The notes under the pieces are model-generated. The model saw nothing but the letters and a program-made list of their open reading frames with translations. It ran no database searches and had not been told where the DNA came from. From assembly GCA_010093485.1 (NCBI GenBank), contig MU001492.1, positions 1,535,122 through 1,599,121 on the forward strand: a stretch of 64,000 nucleotides of DNA. The letters are read 5' to 3'. Position numbers and translations under genes: made by a program. The first letter of the stretch is position 1. Each line of letters starts with the position of its first letter. Origin of the DNA: Karstenula rhodostoma CBS 690.94. Taxonomy: Eukaryota; Ascomycota; Dothideomycetes; Pleosporales; Didymosphaeriaceae. Shown here one piece after another: positions 56,725 through 64,000 of the stretch.

Positions 56725-58857
56725 ATGGCCTCGCGACATCAGGGCAACGGCTCGCCGTCACGCGGCAGGTCCACGAGCCCGCGCCCGCTGCGGCCGCAGG
56801 ACGACATGGACTACGACTCCGATGCCAGCTTGATGGACAATCTGCCAGACGTACGAGCAAATACAGCTGCATCCACAATTTGCGGTGCTGATTTACCATA
56901 GACCCGCAACTTGCAAGCCTTTGGCAGGAAGGTCACCGCGACCGCAGGCAGCTTGATCGGCGCAGAAGGCGTCAGCCAACACTACCAACACGCACTAGGA
57001 GAGCTCCACAAGGAACTTCGCCGGCCGATGTTACAACGCTCCGTCTTCTCCTTCGCCCAAACGACCCCACGCGAGCTCGTGCGCTCCAGAATATCAGTTC
57101 CCGAGATCCAGCATCGCGCCCTTACATTCCTCCCGGACGAGCTGCTCGCGAACATACCAGAGGACAACAATGCATACTCTCTGTTCCAAGGTTTCCAAGC
57201 CTCCTTGCCGGAGGAGAAGGGTTCAATCGGCAAAAAGCATGGCAGGCACAATGCGAAAGGGCAGAGGCTGATCGGCGCGGCAGTGGAAGAGGAGGAAGAC
57301 GCAAATCTGCCACCGTCTATGCGCAAGTTGAAGAACCAGAAGCACAGCATGGGACACAAGCTAGAGATGATGGGCGTGAGGAAGCACATGTGCGCGGCCG
57401 AGATTCACGAGATCGACCATAAAATCGCAAACTTGAACACGATGCGCAAGATCGTGCTAGACAGGCTGGCAGGCATTGAGATGGAAGAGGCGGAGATCGA
57501 GCAGGAGTTGTTGGATGTGGACAACCGAATCGAGGATTTGCAAGAAGAGCTGGATGATGCTGCAGCTTTGGCACCAAAGTCCCCCAATACTCCGACAACA
57601 GGAGTGAGTGCGGAGGAGGCTGAGGAAGCTAGAGACGACTTCATGTCCGAGTCCATCTACCAGAAGATTCCCTCGCCGAAGAGCAAGCGCAAGAGGGTTA
57701 CACGCCGAATATCGATGCCGATTTTACACGAGCACTTGGAGCCAGGCTCAAAGATCAAGGAGATACCAGCACACCAGGACATCATAACGGCCTTGGATTT
57801 CGACGCGCCGTGGGGCACGTTGGTAACGGCAGCTTTGGACGACACTGTGCGAGTTTGGGACTTGAACGCTGGTCGCTGCATAGGAATGCTTGAGGGTCAT
57901 TTGTCATCGGTACGCTGCTTGCAGGTGGAGGATAATATTGTTGCGACCGGTTCTATGGACGCTAGTATTCGTCTATGGGATTTGAGCAAAGCGGAATATG
58001 CACCCCAAGACAACAGAATAAACAAGGACGGCGAAGACGAGGAAGACGATGGGCTTGGATTCGGAAACGCAGAAGATGCGCCTCCCCCGCCACCGGCTAC
58101 CATCATGCAGGATGTACCGCTGTTCTCGCTCGAATCTCACGTCGATGAAGTCACCGCATTGCATTTTCGGGGAGACACACTTGTGTCTGGCTCGGCAGAT
58201 AAGACGCTGAGGCAGTGGGATCTGGTCAAGGGACGTTGTGTGCAAACCCTCGATGTTCTGTGGGCCGCTGCTCAGGCCAACGCAACGACCACGACAAGCA
58301 GCGGACAATGGCGACAAACCGGAAGGGTCACGGATACAAGTGCTGATTTCGTTGGCGCTGTGCAAGTGTTCGATGCAGCTCTGGCATGCGGTACCGCCGA
58401 CGGCATGGTACGACTGTGGGATCTGCGAAGTGGTCAAGTTCATCGCAGTTTGGTCGGCCACACAGGCCCAGTCACCGCTCTACAATTCGATGACGTACAC
58501 CTCATCACTGGCAGCGTAGACAGGAGCATACGGGTAAGTCACATCCAGTCTAGCCCTCGATCTATGTGCTAACGATAGTAGATCTGGGATCTTCGAACAG
58601 GTTCGATTCACGATGCATATGCATACGACCATCCCGTGACCAGCATGATGTTCGACGCACGCCGCATTGTTACGGCAGCCGGCGAAGATGTGGTCAAGGT
58701 CTACGACAAGACTGACGGTCGCCACTGGAACTGCGGCCCTGGCGTCGGTGCGGACGAGGACGCTTCCAGCTTGTCAGTCATCGAACATGTACGAATAAAG
58801 GAGGGCTACATGGTAGAAGGCCGCAAAAACGGCACTGTGGGAGTCTGGTCATGTTGA
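56725..58857 (+). CDS. mdv1: Mitochondrial division adaptor with WD40 repeats (Mdv1-like)
   Basis: Exons 56725-56850, 56902-58533 and 58582-58857 give 677 residues. The protein links the tail-anchored receptor Fis1 to the dynamin Dnm1 on the outer mitochondrial membrane. The N-terminal region (to about residue 170) contains [20 protein letters not shown] and [14 protein letters not shown], the Fis1-binding part. A coiled coil follows ([20 protein letters not shown] through [14 protein letters not shown]). The C-terminal half is a beta-propeller with WD repeats such as [69 protein letters not shown] and [16 protein letters not shown], the last split by intron 2. An acidic loop with Pro-rich APPPPP lies between blades. 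The length fits fungal Mdv1/Caf4. Confidence 0.94.
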
Positions 58858-59299
58858 GCGCTTTACATAGGGAATATATGGACGAACATACGGGGCATAG
58901 ATGGAGCGTGCGTGTATTACTATTATACCAATCATTCTACATTTCACCCAGCTGTGTGCAATTGAGCAACCTTTGAGGAAGACTGATGCAAAGAGCAAGC
59001 TTCTAGCGCATTAATAAGCCAGAGCTCGCAGAAATAAGCATTAATCGTTGATGATGATGGTTGTGGATCTAGAGAGCTAGTGGGTACCCTGGCACGGCTC
59101 GCCGGGCTCGCTACGTCACCCATTGTAAATAATCGCTCCCGACTCCAACTAACCCTACAGGTCTTCCTACCACCAGTCGTACGTTCGTTCTACGCACCGT
59201 AGATGAGATACTGTACCTGATCCTGCATCCAATTCCTCAATTGACACCCAGCGTGGCCTTCTCATCGTCCCAACCGCACGCCCGTCGCTATCTTGAGCT
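58858..59299. other. Intergenic region between Mdv1 and NADH dehydrogenase
   Basis: The 442 bases hold the Mdv1 3' end and the promoter of the next gene. The leader before 59300 is C-rich. No gene is supported. Confidence 0.4.
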
Positions 59300-61412
59300 A
59301 TGCTCGCCCGGCAGGCGGGAGCTCTGTCGCGAGCGTCGCACATCTCTCCTCGAGCCTCGTTAATATGTCGGAGTGTTCCTAGAACGTCTAATCCTCAGAG
59401 CAGAGCCTTTTTCAGCAATGGCGGGCCCGCGGCATTCCGCAAACGACCGCAACTAGCCGCGAACCTCCAGAAAGCGCGTCTGAACCAGCACCGCTCCCCC
59501 ATACTGCGATCCGTATCCACGAAGCCTCTCCCATCGCCGTCGTCGCGCCTCGTTCGGTTCGCATGGAGATCGGCGGCGGCGTTGGGGTTCTTCGTCGCTA
59601 TGAGCGGCGCACTCGTCGTCGCCTTGTTCGTTTACGACGCGTCCACGTACAAGGACGAATCGGAGACGTACGACCTCCCCGTGTCAGAGCTCGCTCTGAA
59701 CCCGAGAAGAGGCGGGCCAAAAAACCTCCCCATTGTCGAGTACTTCGTCGACGATGACGAGCCCGACATGAAGCAGAACAAGCACAAACCTAGGCTGGTC
59801 GTGCTGGGTACAGGCTGGGGCAGTGTGGCTGTCCTGAAGCAGCTGAACCCCAACGACTACCACGTAACTGTCATATCGCCGTCAAATCACTTCCTGTTCA
59901 CTCCCATGCTGCCGTCTGCCACGGTGGGCACGTTGGAGCTGCGGTCACTGGTCGAGCCTGTGCGAAAGATTGTGAAGAGTGTGCATGGGCACTTCCTGAA
60001 GTGCATGGCGGAGGACGTGGAGTTTTCAGAAAAGCTCGTGGAGGTGTCTTCAGTCGGAGCTGATGGGAAGAAGCAGCATTTCTACGTCCCATACGATAAA
60101 CTTGTTGTTGGCGTCGGCTCCGTCACCAACCCCCACGGCGTCAAGGGCCTCGAACACTGCCACTTCCTCAAGGACATCAGCGATGCTCGCCTGATCCGGA
60201 ATCGAATCATCCAGAACTTGGAGAACGCTTGCCTGCCAACAACGACCGACGACGAGCGAAAGCGTCTCTTGTCGTTCGTGGTTTGCGGTGGAGGACCTAC
60301 TGGAGTTGAGTTCGCTGCTGAGTTGTTCGACATGCTCAACGAGGACCTCTGCAAGTACTTTCCCCGGATTCTGCGCAACGAGATTTCCGTCCACGTCATC
60401 CAATCTCGCAGTCATATTCTGAACACCTACGAAGCCGCTCTGTCTGAATACGCCGAGAAGCGCTTCTCCCACGATTCGGTAGATGTACAGACCAACTCTC
60501 GCGTCAAAGAGGTATTCCCCGAAAAAATCACATACTCGCAGAAAGACGAGAACGGCAAGGTCATCACCAAGGAGATCCCCACGGGCTTCTGTCTCTGGTC
60601 CACCGGAGTTGCCCAGACCGACTTCTGCAAGAAGCTGGCTAGTAAGCTCGATGGACAGAACAACAAGCACGCTCTCGAGACCGACCCGCATCTCCGCCTA
60701 GTTGGCGCTCCCTTGGGCGACGTCTACGCCGTGGGCGATTGCGCAACCGTCCAGAACAACGTCAGTGATAACATCATTAGCTTCCTGCGCACAACCGCCT
60801 GGGAGAAGGGCAAGGACCCCGAGAAGCTACAAATCTCATACAGCGACTGGCGCAGCATTGGCAAGCGCGTCCGCCAGCGCTTTCCCCAGGCCTCAGACCA
60901 CCTCCGCCGCCTCGACAAGCTCTTCGCCGAGTACGACAAGGACTCCAGCGGCACACTCGACTTCGGCGAGCTTAGGGAGCTCCTCACGCAGATCGATAAC
61001 AAGCTCACCTCCTTGCCCGCAACCGCCCAGCGCGCCCACCAGCAGGGCCAGTACCTCGGTCGCAAGTTCAACAAGATTGCGCAGGCGGCGCCCGGCATGC
61101 AGCTCAACGAGGTGGACTATGGAGACCTGGACGAGGCTGTATACAAGGCCTTCGAGTACAAGCATCTCGGTAGTTTGGCGTACATCGGCAATGCCGCGAT
61201 TTTCGACATCAACGGGTACGGACTCAGTGGAGGCTTGTTGGCCGTGTATCTGTGGAGAGGCGTGTACTTTGCGCAAAGCGTGAGTTTCAGGACCAGATTC
61301 TTGCTGGCGATGGACTGGACAAAACGGGCCATCTTTGGACGAGGTAAGCTCTATTTCGCCTCGTACGTGAATGGAGTATTGCTAACATGGCGTAGATCTT
61401 ATGAACTTTTAA
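59300..61412 (+). CDS. nde1: External alternative NAD(P)H:ubiquinone oxidoreductase with EF-hand
   Basis: A long exon 59300-61343 and a five-codon last exon 61396-61412 (DLMNF) give 686 residues. The N-terminus is Arg/Ser-rich without acids, a mitochondrial targeting signal. One hydrophobic helix (LGFFVAMSGALVVALFVYD, about residues 95-113) anchors it to the inner membrane. The type-II fold follows: FAD-binding VVLGTGWGSVAVLKQL, SPSNHFLFTPMLPSATVG, NAD(P)-binding VVCGGGPTGVEFAAELFD, GDVYAVGDCATVQ and the C-terminal NAAIFDINGYGLSGG. Between the FAD motif and the C-terminal helices is a Ca-binding EF-hand, DKDSSGTLDFGE (about residues 549-560), as in calcium-dependent external NADPH dehydrogenases of Neurospora. 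The enzyme passes electrons to ubiquinone without pumping protons. Confidence 0.95.
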
Positions 61413-64000
61413 GAGATAAACTCTTTTGGTTCAAGCGGGATTGTACAATGTTTCCTTCTGGGCGGTCTTGTTGGCGTAAGCGCCCTTGCCTAGATTTCGA
61501 GGGTGCTTGTATATATGTGGTACGAGGTGTTTAGAATAGCGTCTTCCCTATGTCATCGAACAGTCTACGATCCTACTCAACCGCCCTGTCTTCGGCGCCT
61601 CTCTAACTTCCAGCTTCGCGCGTACAGAACCTAGCTGCTCTCCCTACGACTCAGGTTCGAGCAACTTCCGCGCCCTGGAAGCATGTATCCAGCCGAATGC
61701 GAAGCCTCGCCAACACGAAATTAACAATGGCTCTAGCTCCAGCACTAACGCTAGCGTATATTACACCAAATATCGTACTGTACGCTGCGATACACATGCC
61801 GCGTTCCAAGGATGCTAGCGGGCGGACGCTGTAAAAGCCGCTGCGGATGTACGCGGGGCCGCGCACGGATGTTGCCGCGGGCTTTGGAGGTACGGTTCGG
61901 TCGGCTCGGGGCGGCGTGCGAGACTATACTTCGTGCAAGAGGGTGCCATTGGGCGAAGGGGAGAGAAGGAAGGCGAATGGGGGGTTTCCGTAAGAGGAGG
62001 GAAGCTTTCGTTGCGCGAGTTCATCTCATGAAGTACCGTTATACAAGACTTGTGTCAAACCAGCCCGGGAAACCTATTGGAAACGATGGGGTACGGTAGC
62101 AGTTGAAGGGATGAACCGGCGTTGCGAGGCGTTCGGTGGAATGGGCGATTTTTGCCATTCGTGAGCAAGTTGGCTAATGTTTTGTTCGTGGTGTTTATCT
62201 TGTGGCCGACCGCCCAAAGACAATAGGCGATGATATGCCTTTGGTCTACCATGTCGTAAGAAGTTAGGGGTCTGGGGAAGAGGCGTGCGGTGCTCGGCAT
62301 GCCCTCCGGGGACCCGCGCAGAAACCGCAGTTGAGTGCCAGATCTGGTAGATTGTATTGTATAGACGCTTGCTTATGACTGACTGGAGGGGTCGCTGACT
62401 TTTCTCCTTATAGGGTATATACCGAATGCACGAGAATGTTTCTCGTGACTGACCGAAGACGCCGTAATTGCCGTTCTTCCGGGGTTTTGTTTCCGCGGTA
62501 TCGTTGTGAGGAAGATGCACTCTGGGGGCAGAAACATAGCTCAGGCGGGAGTCGGATTTGATGCGAGCACCGTATGGATAATTAAGTAGCGATTCATACG
62601 CTTTCTCCACAGAACATGTCGGGTTGAGAAGTTGTGTCTTTCTACGACATGATATGTAGTGTTCGGAGATATGCCAGATCCGTACAGCACATGGAACAGG
62701 TTTTTGAGCCCCCCAGCACATCGATCGTCTCCTTTTGTGGTTTTGGTCCGCTCCTTTCACATGTATACACTTGTGTACTGCTTGCAATCTCCAGCACATT
62801 GCGAAGAAACGTCCTTATTTGTAGTATTGTCGTTCATAAGGACCGACGGTGTGGAGACGGAGACAAAGAGCCGCGCAGAAGTTTTATTGCACTCAGTTCC
62901 GAGGTACGAGCATAGTGAGAAGAGGACGCCGTTTTTAAACGACCTTCCTCCAGAAAGACATCACGTTGCTCAGATTCATCTTTGGTCCCCTCCCCCAACA
63001 TGAGTTGCTTGGTATCGTGCTTCGGAGTCTGTAATAGGTGCTTTGGAATGCCTGCAGGCTCACCCCAGACATGCCATAGCGTCCACATTGGTTATGGTGC
63101 GTTCGCCATGTGAAGGATTCACTGATGAACCGCCTTCTGCTCCGACACGCACACAATGCCTGGTTGCATGCTTTTGGTCAATGCCCTCCAGCATCAAGTT
63201 TGACAAGGTTAATTTTGGACAGCCTGCCCCGGCGCATGCGACCACGCTCAGTTCGTTTGAGAAGCTCGAGAGAAGTGAAATATTGCGTGGACGGAAGGAC
63301 GGCCACAGCGAGCATGTCTTCATCCAACTGTACTTTTCATGTGTGTTCCCCATGTGTGCATCACTAGCGCTGCTTCTTCTCTTCCACCAGCTTTAGGAAT
63401 CTTGGTGTACCTTCGGTCGTCTAAACGCATTAGGTCCCGCACGATGTTGGTGTAGAGTCCACGCGGCATATGATTTTCCTTCTTACCTTGTTCCTAGTAG
63501 ACGGACGATACTGATAGCTTGTACCGAGCTAGAAGAATCGCTATTCACAAGCATCCGGGTCTTCGAGAAGGTGTTTCAGAGTGCACTTCGACAGGGCATT
63601 CCAATAGCACCGCAGGATATCTTCCAACAGAAAATGTAGGTAGAAGTGGATCTTTTCGATTCTCGAGCCCATATTTGCCTATGAATCGATGTCTTCTAGA
63701 GCGCACCCAATGCATGACTTTTTCGGCACGTTGTTTTTAGTATACGGACGGTACTGACAGATTGTGCCGAACGAGAGGTGCGAAGGGCTCAGTATATATA
63801 TATTGATCGTGAAGTTACACACAGCTTATAGAGTGTGGAACTTTGTTTGCTCTTCACTCCATAACAGGGCCTAATTACTCATTATAGATAGCCTATCCAC
63901 GGAGACGCGCATATTCTGTCCAGGCCATCATTTCTGTTTCTTCGATGTGATTTCGAATGTTGAAGGCGATGGGCCATAGAGTGCAAACTAAAAGCTTCGG
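61413..64000. other. 2.6-kb terminal region, no supported gene
   Basis: An ATG-initiated minus-strand frame of 241 codons (62074-62799) exists. It has no recognisable motif and unusual content (many His, Arg and Cys), so I do not call it a gene. A diverged direct repeat lies near the right end. Genes that start beyond 64000 cannot be seen. Confidence 0.4.
63464..63777. repeat. Diverged direct repeat pair
   Basis: About 70 bases at 63464-63535 resemble 63710-63777. Shared blocks are GCAT.TGA.TTT, TTGTT..TAGTA, ACGGACG, TACTGA, AG.TTGT and CCGA. Several differences are transitions. It may be the trace of an old duplicated element. Confidence 0.45.

Noticed and set aside
62074..62799. ATG-initiated minus-strand open frame of 241 codons
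   Set aside because: There is no recognisable domain, the composition is odd (many His, Arg, Cys), and no promoter or splice context supports it. The length is possible by chance in this composition.

Overview
This window looks like nuclear DNA of a filamentous ascomycete (Pezizomycotina). Most genes carry one to four short introns of about 45-150 bases with GTRNGY-type donors and CTRAY-like branch points. The gene set is fungal: alpha-aminoadipate homocitrate synthase, Ppg1 phosphatase, Mdv1, Alg3, an Asi-type RING ligase, EF-hand NADH dehydrogenase. One AT-rich block shows saturated repeat-induced point mutation (RIP). That mix suggests Dothideomycetes, perhaps Pleosporales, but this is inference. 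Coordinates of spliced genes are outer limits, with exons given in the evidence.

Layout. 0.4-22.3 kb is ordinary gene-dense DNA: an NTF2-like protein, an Asi-like membrane RING ligase, a GFA-domain protein, homocitrate synthase, isopentenyl-diphosphate isomerase, a GNAT acetyltransferase, two F-box-like proteins, a small membrane-anchored protein, a Ppg1-like phosphatase and an MFS transporter. 22.8-28.8 kb is one large gene, reconstructed here as four exons and 1942 codons, with four tandem divergent Ulp1/C48-protease-like modules. Only the third keeps all four catalytic-type residues. It is the most unusual gene of the window. A bZIP regulator and a FAR-17a/AIG1-like membrane protein follow.

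33.3-40.0 kb is a 6.65-kb AT-rich block without genes. It is bounded by a perfect 20-bp terminal inverted repeat and flanked by a 9-bp direct repeat, so it is best read as a single transposon destroyed by RIP. 40-46.4 kb is gene-poor, holding one five-exon histidine-phosphatase (Tfc7-like) gene and a 225-bp MITE-like inverted-repeat element.

46.4-61.4 kb is gene-dense again: a cyclopropane-fatty-acid-synthase-like methyltransferase, RNase H2 subunit C, a secreted GH95 alpha-fucosidase, an eIF1A-like protein, Alg3, chorismate mutase, Mdv1 and an external alternative NADH dehydrogenase. The last 2.6 kb shows no convincing gene.

The genes are individually transcribed and form no metabolic cluster. 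Two amino-acid genes (homocitrate synthase and chorismate mutase) each carry a Gcn4/CPC1-type TGACTC element upstream. Two genes (the NTF2-like protein and the bZIP) appear to contain one extra base that breaks the expected reading frame.
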